Part shown: piece after piece, positions 1 through 6,619 of the stretch
Position numbering within the stretch: the stretch's first letter is position 1
Layout of the letters: each line of letters opens with the position of its first letter
Assembly: GCA_937925095.1 (NCBI GenBank)
Contig: CALEXX010000041.1
Coordinates: 1 to 8,709 of the forward strand
DNA: 8,709 nt
Direction of reading: 5' to 3'
From: an uncultured Leptotrichia sp.
GTDB taxonomy: Bacteria; Fusobacteriota; Fusobacteriia; Fusobacteriales; Leptotrichiaceae
Notes under the pieces: model-generated
Told to the model about the DNA's origin: nothing
What the model saw: only the letters and a program-made list of their open reading frames with translations
Database searches by the model: none
Made by a program: the position numbers and the translations under genes

Positions 1-270
1 AACTTTACTCAAATTTATTCTTATTTCTTTTTCATCTATTCTAAATAATTTTTCTTTATATTCTTCCAATATTTTCATCGAAAACATATCATTAGAATAT
101 TTTTTTGTAAAATGTTTTAATATTTTATAATATGCATTTCTGAATTCAAAACTTTCATTTGAATAGTTATTTTTTATTTTTTTATAACTTTTAAATTCTT
201 TTTCAAATATTATATTTTTTTCTATTATTTGAGAATTTCTAAAAATATCTAAATCTATTTCTGTCCCCAT
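1..270 (-). CDS. Unrecognised protein, N-terminal 90 codons (cut by window edge)
   Basis: This is an open frame of exactly 90 codons with no stop. It runs from an ATG at 270 to the left edge of the window, so the C-terminus is missing. The start is supported by AGGAG five bases upstream (AGGAGATGTA then ATG). The product begins MGTEIDLDIFRNSQIIEKNI and is strongly charged: Lys, Glu, Asn and Ile dominate, with aromatic residues spread through it. It has no signal peptide and no membrane segment, and the composition suggests a soluble, helical protein. It lies 42 bp behind the stop of the YkvA-like gene on the same strand, so it is probably the last visible cistron of the WYL/NERD-helicase transcript. 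I recognise no family. The frame, ribosome binding site and position are seen directly; operon membership is inferred. Confidence 0.6.
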   Translation of the reverse strand, partial: MGTEIDLDIFRNSQIIEKNIIFEKEFKSYKKIKNNYSNESFEFRNAYYKILKHFTKKYSNDMFSMKILEEYKEKLFRIDEKEIRINLSKV

Positions 271-312
271 TACATCTCCTTATATTAAAATAAAATTTTA
301 ATTTTTCTCTGA

Positions 313-677
313 TTAATCCATTTTATTTCTCTCTTTTTCCTTCTTATAATCTAAATAAGATGCAATAACTGTTCCTAAAGAAGCTATTGCAGCAGCTACA
401 ACTCTTGCATCATCTAACCATCCAACTATTGGAATAATATCAGGTACAGCATCTAATGGAGATACAACATAAATTATTGCTCCTATAATTGCTGCTATTG
501 CCCATTCAGGCAATGGATGTTCTCCTGAAAATGATGCTTTCAACATTTCTATCAATAATAGAAAATCATTTTTCTTATCCCCTAAATTTTAGCCTTAACT
601 TCACCTTTTTTAATATCTTCATTACTTATTTCAGTTGATTTAAATTTCTCATAATATTCTTTTTCTTTTTCATTCAT
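313..677 (-). pseudogene. YkvA/DUF1232-family small membrane protein, broken by a one-base frameshift
   Basis: The intact reading is in two frames. An ATG at 677, behind GGAGAAGATAGAA, opens a frame of 31 codons (MNEKEKEYYEKFKSTEISNE...) that ends at TAG (582-584). The rest of the protein continues in the -1 frame to TAA at 313. Restoring one A in the A4 run (587-590 on the complementary strand) joins them into 121 codons, the usual size for the YkvA (DUF1232) family. The downstream half holds the family signature, SPLDAVPDIIPIVGWLDD, flanked by hydrophobic stretches that suit a short membrane-associated helical hairpin, and ends in a charged KKEKERNKMD tail. Its only in-frame starts (TTG 555, ATG 546) have no nearby ribosome binding site, which supports one original gene. 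The family's function is unknown. The cause is either a real indel or a homopolymer sequencing error. It lies 84 bp behind the helicase stop on the same strand. Confidence 0.8.
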
Positions 678-761
678 TTCTATCTTCTCCTTTTTTCTTT
701 TTTTGTATAAAGTTGTGTTATGTCTTTGACTGAATTTGTTTTAAACAATTAGTTTATAATC

Positions 762-2480
762 TTATTTCCCTACCCTCACCTCCAGTTTTTCTCCAATCAA
801 TTCATCTGCCTTCCTGTTTCTTTTCCCTGTGAGAAACTCACATATATCAAGTTTTTCTTCTTCATTCATTAATGCAATGTAACTCAGAAAATGTTTTGCC
901 CTTGATGCTCCCACATAAAGTACTCTTTTTTCTGTATCATCCTTAAATGTATTTTTATCAATATCTATTATTATTACTACATCTGATTCCAGCCCTTTAT
1001 ATTTTCTGGCTGTTGTAAACAATATTCCTTTTTCTCCTAATGATTTCCTTATTTTGTATTTTCCAATTCTGTCAATATCTTGAAGACAGGATTTTTTCTC
1101 TGTTTTTACTGTTAACAGGACTATTCTTTTTTGTTCTATATCTTCGTCAGTATATTTATTTATCTCACTTTCAATTCTTTCAAGCAGTTTTTCGTTTTCC
1201 TTGACTATTATAAAAACCGGTTTTTCTCCTATTACATCATTCTTCAGTTTCAGTTTTTCTATTCCAAGAATTTTATTTGATGATGAAGCTATGCTTCTTG
1301 TATTTCTACAATTTGCTGTTAAAACTAATCTGCAATCTATCCTGTCTATACTTCTAAATTCTTTTAATTTATATACAAGCTGGTTCTTATCATAAAATAG
1401 ATAGAAACATCCTTCTTCCAGTTCAGCAATAGTATACAGTGCTTCAATCTGTTCAGAACTGAAATCCTGCCCTTCATCAATAATTATATGCTTATAATCC
1501 CAGCCATATTCACTGTAATTATTTAAAAATTCAAGTATTTCCTCAGCAGAAGCATATTCTCCCTTAACTTTAAAATGCTTTTTCACTAATTTATCAATGC
1601 TATAAAATGAAACATTAGGCAGCTCTTCCCTGTATCTATTTTTCAGGAAGTTATGAAGAAACTCGTTAAAGCATAGGAACAATACCTTGTCATCCTTTGT
1701 TTCCTCATTTTCATGTATCCTTCTGGCCTTTTCTATTCCAAGCATTGTTTTTCCGGTACCTGCTCCCCCCTGAACAGCCGCCACCTTCTGTTCATCAAGA
1801 TATTCTATAAGCCTGTTCTGTTCTTCCGTCATTCTATTAAAGTAATATTCTTCCTCTTCAATTATATTTGAAATAGTAGGAACTACGCTAAATTCAGGAG
1901 AAAGCTTTCTTATTACGTTATCCATGTCTGCTTTATCATACAGGCTGTTAATCTTAAATCTATAATAATCAAAAACTCTTTCCAGCCCTTTTTTTATATT
2001 TTCAATATCCTTTGCAATAAGAACATTTCCTTCCTTATAAATTGGTGGCATATTCCCTATTTCTTCAAAACTTTGAGCACTTGTAAACCATACTGCAGTT
2101 TCTACCCTGTATTCCCTGAATCCTCTGCTTTTTTCCAGAATATCAATAAACGTATGCTTACTTCTCTCAGCCTGAACCATAGGATCCTTCATTTTAGTTA
2201 TTTTTCCTGACATTGTATTTTTCTGTGTCCACATACCGTCACGATGGAAAATCCCTCCCGACTTTACTTCTATAACTATAATCCCCCTTTTTGGATGAAA
2301 TACTGTAAAGTCACTTTCTCCCCACTCGATATAGTTTTTCTTGTTTCTTTTATTCCAATGCAATGAATAAAATACAATATATTCGTCGGGTAAATCTTTA
2401 AGAGCCTCGTAAATTTTCTTTTCTCCATAACTTGCATGGAATTCTTTCGGATCAACTTCACTTGGAATTATTCTAGCCAT
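762..2480 (-). CDS. NERD-domain nuclease / superfamily 1 (UvrD-like) helicase fusion
   Basis: A 572-residue cytosolic fusion. Residues about 15-125 form a NERD (nuclease-related) domain of the PD-(D/E)XK type: GESDF near 54-58, then IVIEVKSG at 68-75 with the expected catalytic Glu71 and Lys73, and a conserved Gln in MVQAERSK (101-108). Residues about 216-550 are a superfamily 1 helicase motor. Walker A is GGAGTGKT (238-245), Walker B is IIIDEGQDF (332-340), and motif III-like FYDKNQLVY is at 362-370. LTANCRNT (387-394) corresponds to the usual NYRNT motif, TARKYKGLESDVV (490-502) is motif V, and VLYVGASRAK (520-529) is motif VI. All key residues look intact, so ATP-driven DNA or RNA translocation coupled to nuclease cleavage is likely. 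The ATG is preceded by GGAGG at good spacing. It lies 50 bp behind the WYL regulator gene, probably in one operon. Role: DNA repair or phage defence, inferred from architecture. Confidence 0.88.
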   Translation of the reverse strand: MARIIPSEVDPKEFHASYGEKKIYEALKDLPDEYIVFYSLHWNKRNKKNYIEWGESDFTVFHPKRGIIVIEVKSGGIFHRDGMWTQKNTMSGKITKMKDPMVQAERSKHTFIDILEKSRGFREYRVETAVWFTSAQSFEEIGNMPPIYKEGNVLIAKDIENIKKGLERVFDYYRFKINSLYDKADMDNVIRKLSPEFSVVPTISNIIEEEEYYFNRMTEEQNRLIEYLDEQKVAAVQGGAGTGKTMLGIEKARRIHENEETKDDKVLFLCFNEFLHNFLKNRYREELPNVSFYSIDKLVKKHFKVKGEYASAEEILEFLNNYSEYGWDYKHIIIDEGQDFSSEQIEALYTIAELEEGCFYLFYDKNQLVYKLKEFRSIDRIDCRLVLTANCRNTRSIASSSNKILGIEKLKLKNDVIGEKPVFIIVKENEKLLERIESEINKYTDEDIEQKRIVLLTVKTEKKSCLQDIDRIGKYKIRKSLGEKGILFTTARKYKGLESDVVIIIDIDKNTFKDDTEKRVLYVGASRAKHFLSYIALMNEEEKLDICEFLTGKRNRKADELIGEKLEVRVGK

Positions 2481-2530
2481 TCCAACCTCCCTTTATAGTG
2501 TATTTTTTATTTCAACCCAATATTCTATAA

Positions 2531-3475
2531 TTATTCCTTCTCTCCAATAACCTTTACCTTATCTCCCTGGCTTTTCAGCCACATATCTATACCTTTTCCA
2601 TATACTTCTGCTGTTATCACATATTTTTTTATGCCATCATCCAGTTTAGTTTCTTCAACAACCTCTGCTGTTGGCAGTCTGTCCTGCACCACTTCCAGTA
2701 TTCCCGTATACTCAAACTTAACAGTATGTAATTTCCCTGAAAGCATAAACTGTACCCTTTTTCTAAATTCTCCATCTTCAAACCGATTTAAATACGGAAC
2801 TTCAAAGTTTTCTCCTGTTCCCTGCAATTTTTTTATCCTATCTATCCTAAAAATCGTCGGCCCATCCTCCACAAATTTATCAGCCATAAAACTCACTATG
2901 TAAAAATAATACTCTGAAAACATTATTGACACAGGTTTTATGCGATGAACCTTTGATTTACCTTCCTTTGTTGTATAATTTATTGAAATTATCTCCTGTC
3001 TTGTTATATATTTAGATAGTTCCCATATTAAATCAAGAAGTTTTTTCCCATGTTTTAGCGGAACATAATTAAATTTTTCGTTTTTTATCATTTCTTTTAC
3101 CTGTTTCATTTCATCTTCTTCTGACAGAAGACACAGTTTCCTTAAAAGTTCATCCAGTTCATCCTTACAGAAGGCTCGGCTTTCAAGAAGAATTTTACTT
3201 ATTGCAAGTATTTCCTCATTTCTAAATCTGTCTTTATTATTTTCTAAAATATATCCATTTTTCTTCTTATTGTATTTTATTTCTATTTCAGGATTTATAT
3301 TTTCAGTATAAAATGCTCTTAAAAAGTCTATGTCCCGTTGAAATGTCTTGTCATCTATATCAAATTTTCTTTTTATTTCTTCTTTATTTATATTTTTTCC
3401 TTTATCCAGTTCTTCTCTTAATAATAATAATCTGACACCTTGTTTTTTTCTGTTTTCGAATTGATTTTCATTCAT
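2531..3475 (-). CDS. HTH-WYL-WCX transcriptional regulator
   Basis: A 314-residue DNA-binding regulator. Residues about 13-55 form a DeoR-like winged helix-turn-helix (NINKEEIKRKFDIDDKTFQRDIDFLR). A helical linker follows, then a WYL domain at about 150-216, ending in the typical FRIDRIKKL (209-217). The C-terminal WCX region ends GKGIDMWLKSQGDKVKVIG. The naming W-Y-L triplet reads F-Y-I here (YYFYIVSFM). WYL domains are known as ligand or nucleic-acid sensors and commonly control defence genes such as BREX, CBASS and CRISPR loci. The start chosen is the ATG at 3475, because AAAAAGGAG sits six bases upstream. A TTG ten codons further up (3505) would place that ribosome binding site inside the gene. 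The gene is followed after 50 bp by the NERD-helicase gene, which it probably controls along with itself. It is likely a repressor, but the direction of control cannot be read from sequence. Confidence 0.88.
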   Translation of the reverse strand: MNENQFENRKKQGVRLLLLREELDKGKNINKEEIKRKFDIDDKTFQRDIDFLRAFYTENINPEIEIKYNKKKNGYILENNKDRFRNEEILAISKILLESRAFCKDELDELLRKLCLLSEEDEMKQVKEMIKNEKFNYVPLKHGKKLLDLIWELSKYITRQEIISINYTTKEGKSKVHRIKPVSIMFSEYYFYIVSFMADKFVEDGPTIFRIDRIKKLQGTGENFEVPYLNRFEDGEFRKRVQFMLSGKLHTVKFEYTGILEVVQDRLPTAEVVEETKLDDGIKKYVITAEVYGKGIDMWLKSQGDKVKVIGEKE

Positions 3476-3528
3476 AACATGCTCCTTTTTGCTTATATAT
3501 GACAAATAGAATTCTTAGTATACTCTAA

Positions 3529-3557
3529 TTTATAACACGATATTTTCAAAAAATCAA
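3529..3557 (-). promoter_or_regulatory. Proximal promoter for the WYL/NERD-helicase operon
   Basis: On the minus strand a -35 box TTGATT (3552-3557) and a -10 box TATAAA (3529-3534) are separated by exactly 17 bases, the ideal sigma-70 spacing. Transcription would start near 3522, giving a leader of about 47 nt before the ATG at 3475. A second hexamer, TATACT, lies just downstream. In DNA this AT-rich, chance matches are common, but the spacing and position make this the best candidate. Confidence 0.5.
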
Positions 3558-3666
3558 TACTTTAAAGATTTTTTTCTCAAATATTTTTTAAATTATTTAA
3601 AAAACTATTTTACATACTATTTATCTGCATATTTGTCCTTTTTAAAAATTATTCTTTCATACTCCT

Positions 3667-3699
3667 ATTATACACATTAGATAGGACACCATATGTCCT
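3667..3699 (-). promoter_or_regulatory. Distal -10 box with overlapping 17-bp dyad (candidate operator)
   Basis: A consensus -10 hexamer TATAAT lies on the minus strand at 3667-3672. Ten bases upstream is a 17-bp dyad at 3683-3699, AGGACA-n5-TGTCCT (arms perfect on both strands), where the -35 region would fall. No good -35 hexamer is visible, which would fit a promoter that depends on, or is blocked by, a bound protein. The block TGTCCTTTTT of the right arm (3694-3703) recurs exactly 60 bases away at 3634-3643. The WYL protein encoded downstream is the obvious candidate to bind here, but that is inference. Confidence 0.35.
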
Positions 3700-3721
3700 T
3701 TTTTAACTTTTTTATAACAAA

Positions 3722-3925
3722 AAAAGAACATTTCAAAATAAAAATGATATTAACGAATTTATTCAAAAATTTTACAATTTAAAATAAAAATGAATTATAG
3801 AAAAATCATTGTCTGAGTCTTTAGGCGAGTTTATGATTTTTTCTTAATGAATGAATATTTTAAATAAGTAAAATTTTGTAAAATAAGTGAATATCATTTT
3901 TTTATATCTTTTGAAATGTTCTTTT
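3722..3925. repeat. Element A: about 204-bp imperfect palindrome (MITE-like)
   Basis: The ends are a perfect 17-bp inverted repeat: AAAAGAACATTTCAAAA at 3722-3738 and its complement at 3909-3925. The arms stay complementary inwards with small gaps. Shared blocks include AAAATGATATT, AAAATTTTAC and ATTTAAAATA, and the arms finish in the 9-bp stem AAAAATCAT (3801-3809) with ATGATTTTT (3833-3841). The apical loop is about 23 nt (3810-3832) and contains TGTCTGAGTC and GGCGAG. There is no open frame and no transposase, and I found no clear target-site duplication. The element fills most of the gap between the WYL gene and the small gene downstream of typA. It resembles a non-autonomous MITE or a large extragenic palindrome. 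It shares sequence with the element near 8558-8645. Confidence 0.75.
3801..3841 (-). terminator. Hairpin at the apex of element A, likely transcription terminator
   Basis: The 9-bp stem AAAAATCAT/ATGATTTTT closes a 23-nt loop. The A-side and T-side give a U-rich 3' arm on either strand, so termination could work both ways. On the minus strand it lies about 120 nt past the stop of the gene at 3964-4407 and would separate the typA group from the WYL group. The stem is AT-rich and the loop long, so efficiency is uncertain. The longer arms of element A would add stability. Confidence 0.45.
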
Positions 3926-3963
3926 CCCAGTCCCATTGATAACCTATCAACTAAACTGTTTCC

Positions 3964-4407
3964 TCACTTCTCCTCAACTTCAGGAAGTTCTTCCAGCCAT
4001 TTTATAAATCCCTGAAAAACTTCAACCTGTCTTATCTGCTGCAGATATCTGAAATCAATCATTGTTCCCGACTGTTTATGACAGAAAAACTCTGCATCCC
4101 ATAATTCAGTGTCGTAAAATCCCTTCTGAGGATGATATTTGCAGAAGGAAAACTTATCCAGATTCTTTCTGAAATATTTCAATTTTGCAAAACAGAACTG
4201 ATATTTCCTGAACAGAAATTCCAGTATGCCATTATCCATGGCAAACTTATGGGAAAAATATACACGTTCGGGAGTCTGGTTCTTTTTACATACCCAACGT
4301 CTTCTGGAGTTAAGCTGTAGTCTATATTTATCTATAAACTTCAGCTTCTCCTCAGACAATTGACTTCTCAATGCTCTTTCCAGCTCTTCTAATTTTTCAC
4401 CTTCCAT
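3964..4407 (-). CDS. Small Cys/His-containing protein of unknown function
   Basis: A 147-residue soluble protein with no signal peptide or membrane segment. I do not recognise the family. The N-terminal 30 residues are charged and probably helical (MEGEKLEELERALRSQLSEE). The middle is basic and aromatic, with RRRWVCKKN at 36-44. Four cysteines (40, 72, 89, 109) and two nearby histidines (92, 110) lie in FCKYH and FFCHK, which could bind metal, though the spacing does not match a zinc finger I know. The C-terminus is acidic (LEELPEVEEK). The start chosen is the ATG at 4407, because GGAG lies eight bases upstream. An in-frame ATG at 4425 has no ribosome binding site in front of it. The gene follows typA by about 75 bp on the same strand and is probably cotranscribed with it. 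Nothing in the sequence ties it to TypA function. Confidence 0.72.
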   Translation of the reverse strand: MEGEKLEELERALRSQLSEEKLKFIDKYRLQLNSRRRWVCKKNQTPERVYFSHKFAMDNGILEFLFRKYQFCFAKLKYFRKNLDKFSFCKYHPQKGFYDTELWDAEFFCHKQSGTMIDFRYLQQIRQVEVFQGFIKWLEELPEVEEK

Positions 4408-4430
4408 AGATTTCACTCCATTCATATATT

Positions 4431-4484
4431 TAACATGAACTATTTATATGTGAAACAATGAATCTCCAGAAACAATTCATGTTA
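4431..4484. repeat. 9-bp inverted repeat between typA and the next gene
   Basis: TAACATGAA at 4431-4439 is the exact complement of TTCATGTTA at 4476-4484, and 36 bases lie between them. On the minus-strand transcript the first arm includes the typA stop codon. The long loop and the lack of a U-run argue against a terminator. It could be an RNA processing or stability structure in the intercistronic gap. Confidence 0.3.
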
Positions 4485-6296
4485 GTTTTTTGAATTTTCA
4501 AATTTCTTTCTTTCATTAGCATTCAGATATTTCTTTCTTAATCTTATGTTATTAGGCGTTATTTCCACAAGTTCGTCATCTTCTATATATTCCAGTGCAA
4601 GTTCCAGCGTAAATACCTTCGGCGGTGCAAGTTTAAGTGCATCATCACTTCCTGCGGCACGCATATTTGTAAGTTTTTTACCTTTACATACATTTACCAC
4701 AAGATCATTTTCCCTTGAATGTTCCCCAACGATCATTCCTTCATATACTTCCACTCCAGGCTCGATAAACAGGATTCCTCTCGGCTGAAGGTTATTCAGT
4801 GAATATCCGATACTTGTACCTGCCTCCATTGCAATAAGCACTCCTCTTCTTCTTCCTGTAACATCTCCCTTATATGGCTCATACTCAAAGAATGAGTGGT
4901 TTAATATTCCTGTACCTCTAGTTTCTGTAAGGAATTCATTACTGAATCCAATCAGACCTCTTGAAGGTACTTTAAATTCAAGTCTTGTATATCCGTCACT
5001 TCCCTGAACCATATTTACCATTTCACCTTTTCTAAGCCCAAGCTTTTCTATAACAACTCCTACAAACTCATCGGCAACATCAATTATGGCAAGTTCCACC
5101 GGCTCCATTTTCATTCCATTTTCTTCCTTGTAAATAACTTCAGGCTTAGATACTGCTACTTCATACCCTTCCCTTCTCATATTTTCAAGTAATATTGATA
5201 ATTGAAGTTCTCCTCTTCCTTTTACAATAAATGCATCCGGAGAATCAGTCATTTCCAGTCTCATACTTACGTTATGATTTACTTCCTTTGTTAGTCTTTC
5301 AAGAAGATTTCTCGAAGTAACGTATTTTCCATCCTTTCCTGCAAATGGCGAATCATTTACCATAAACGTCATTGCAAGAGTAGGTTCATCAATATCAATC
5401 AATGGTAACGCCTTTGGATTTTCCTTATCTGTAACTGTTTCCCCTATATCGATTTTATCAATTCCGGCAATAGTAACGATATCTCCAGCGAAAGCTTCTT
5501 CCATTTCAACCTTTTTCAGTCCTTCATAACCATATATTCTGGAAACTTTTCCATTTACAAGGTCTCCATTTCTTTTTATAAGGGTAATTTCCTGGTTTCT
5601 AGTAAGCTTTCCATTGTAGATTCTCCCTGTACCTAATTTTCCTACATATTCATCATATTCAGTATTAGTTACAAGCATCTGCAATGTTTCATTTATATCC
5701 CCTTCAGGATCTTCCACATGTTTAAGAATCATATCAAACAGAGGTTTCATATCCTTGTCTTCATCTTCAATATTGATTTTTGCAAAACCGTTTTTAGCTG
5801 AAGCATATACCACAGGGAAATCCAGCTGAATATCATTTGCCCCTAAATCTACAAACAAATCAAATACAGTATCAACAACACCGTCAGGATCAGAGTTAGG
5901 TCTATCTATCTTATTTATTACTACGATTGGCTTCAATCCATGTTCCAATGCCTGTTTCAGTACATATTTAGTCTGAGGCATTACTCCTTCAAATGCATCT
6001 ACAAGCAATAATACAGAATCCACCATTTTCAGTATTCTCTGTACTTCCCCACCAAAATCCGCATGCCCCGGAGTATCAACCACGTTTATTTTGTAACCTT
6101 CATAATGCAGGGACGCATTTTTTGAAAAGATAGTTATTCCTCTTTCCCTTTCCAAATCATCACTATCCATAATTCTTTCTTCCACTTTTTCATGTGCGGC
6201 AAATGTTCCTGACTGTTTCAGCAGGGCATCCACCAGAGTTGTTTTCCCATGGTCGACATGGGCTATAATTGCTATATTTTTTATTTTATTACTCAT
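4482..6296 (-). CDS. typA: Translational GTPase TypA/BipA
   Basis: A 604-residue, full-length TypA (BipA), a ribosome-binding GTPase of the EF-G/LepA superfamily. In other bacteria it is needed for growth at low temperature or under stress and helps late assembly of the 50S subunit. All five G motifs are intact: G1 AHVDHGKTT (12-20), G2 RGITI (52-56), G3 DTPGH (74-78), G4 NKID (128-131) and G5 SAK (166-168). A beta-barrel domain II (about 200-290), EF-G-like domains III and V, and the TypA-specific C-terminal domain (about 480-600, with GRRRGVLIAMEAGTSIGYSL and NNIRLRKKYL) follow in the expected order. The start matches the usual family N-terminus (MSNKIKNIAIIAHVDHGKTT), although the region just upstream (GTAAGAAA) is a poor ribosome binding site. 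A small gene follows downstream, and the lipoprotein gene is divergent. Confidence 0.98.
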   Translation of the reverse strand: MSNKIKNIAIIAHVDHGKTTLVDALLKQSGTFAAHEKVEERIMDSDDLERERGITIFSKNASLHYEGYKINVVDTPGHADFGGEVQRILKMVDSVLLLVDAFEGVMPQTKYVLKQALEHGLKPIVVINKIDRPNSDPDGVVDTVFDLFVDLGANDIQLDFPVVYASAKNGFAKINIEDEDKDMKPLFDMILKHVEDPEGDINETLQMLVTNTEYDEYVGKLGTGRIYNGKLTRNQEITLIKRNGDLVNGKVSRIYGYEGLKKVEMEEAFAGDIVTIAGIDKIDIGETVTDKENPKALPLIDIDEPTLAMTFMVNDSPFAGKDGKYVTSRNLLERLTKEVNHNVSMRLEMTDSPDAFIVKGRGELQLSILLENMRREGYEVAVSKPEVIYKEENGMKMEPVELAIIDVADEFVGVVIEKLGLRKGEMVNMVQGSDGYTRLEFKVPSRGLIGFSNEFLTETRGTGILNHSFFEYEPYKGDVTGRRRGVLIAMEAGTSIGYSLNNLQPRGILFIEPGVEVYEGMIVGEHSRENDLVVNVCKGKKLTNMRAAGSDDALKLAPPKVFTLELALEYIEDDELVEITPNNIRLRKKYLNANERKKFENSKN

Positions 6297-6300
6297 TTTC

Positions 6301-6339
6301 TTACATATATAAAATATTTTGAAACTGCTTAAATTTCAT
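6301..6339 (-). other. Possible 12-codon leader ORF upstream of typA
   Basis: On the minus strand an ATG at 6339 opens a 12-codon frame (MKFKQFQNILYM) ending in TAA, four bases before the typA ATG. AGGTGA lies about 12 bases upstream of it, too far for a good ribosome binding site. Because typA itself has a weak site, translational coupling from this leader is possible. Short frames like this also arise by chance. Confidence 0.2.
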
Positions 6340-6371
6340 ATTTCTAAATATCACCTAATTTAAAAATTACT

Positions 6372-6400
6372 TTTATCTGAAAAAATTCACTTTGAAACAA
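6372..6400 (-). promoter_or_regulatory. Candidate typA promoter
   Basis: On the minus strand TTGTTT (6395-6400) and GATAAA (6372-6377) are spaced by 17 bases. This is a moderate sigma-70 match and would start transcription near 6365, about 70 nt before typA. A consensus TATAAT further upstream (6450-6455) is an alternative or second start. Confidence 0.35.
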
Positions 6401-6420
6401 TTTCTTTTATTTTTCTATAC

Positions 6421-6455
6421 TTCCTCCTTAATTCTAATTTTTATTACTTATTATA
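6421..6455 (-). promoter_or_regulatory. Upstream TATAAT and orphan ribosome-binding-site-like AAGGAGGAA
   Basis: The minus strand carries a consensus -10 box TATAAT (6450-6455), with no good -35 at 17 bases. About 20 bases downstream is AAGGAGGAA (6421-6429), the strongest ribosome-binding-site match in the window. No ATG, GTG or TTG opens a frame of useful length within ten bases of it. It may be a relic, an anti-SD pairing element in the typA leader, or chance. Confidence 0.3.
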
Positions 6456-6532
6456 TCACGTTTTTTTCTCAAAATAAAATTTTTTTTCCTACTTCCCATT
6501 TATTTTCTCATTTTTCTTTAACTTTTTTCGTA

Positions 6533-6538
6533 TATAAT
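6533..6538 (+). promoter_or_regulatory. Candidate -10 box for the lipoprotein gene
   Basis: TATAAT on the plus strand lies 82 bases before the chosen start of the lipoprotein gene, giving a transcription start near 6545. The region upstream is T-rich and offers no convincing -35 hexamer. The whole 6297-6619 gap is a divergent control region and contains no gene I can support. Confidence 0.4.
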
Positions 6539-6619
6539 AGTCTTACTCATATATCTCAAATTTTTCATTTAAAAACTTCTATAAATTAAAAATTTATCAG
6601 ATTGAAAGGATATGATGTT

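Noticed and set aside
285..301. Hairpin TTAAAAT-AAA-ATTTTAA between the YkvA-like and first genes
   Set aside because: An all-AT 7-bp stem in very AT-rich DNA is expected by chance and would be unstable; not annotated as a terminator.
582..590. Programmed -1 frameshift in the YkvA-like gene
   Set aside because: The sequence read in the zero frame (GCT AAA ATT TAG) is not an X XXY YYZ slippery heptamer, the A4 run is too short for polymerase slippage, and no stimulatory structure is evident.
736..748. Dyad TTGTTT-T-AAACAA after the helicase stop, as terminator or operator
   Set aside because: The arms leave no room for a loop and the dyad is all but AT-only; no U-run follows it, so neither role is supported.
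1201..1395. Plus-strand frame of 64 codons
   Set aside because: It lies wholly antisense to the motif-bearing helicase gene. The antisense frames at 2631-2903, 4132-4320 and 4546-4788 and the out-of-frame one at 2276-2461 are rejected for the same reason.
3722..3925. Insertion sequence
   Set aside because: The element has terminal inverted repeats but encodes no transposase and shows no clear target duplication, so only a MITE-like label is supportable.
6392..6589. 65-codon plus-strand frame, Phe/Ser/Thr-rich
   Set aside because: It starts at TTG without a ribosome binding site, lies in T-rich divergent promoter DNA, and has composition typical of translated AT-rich spacer.
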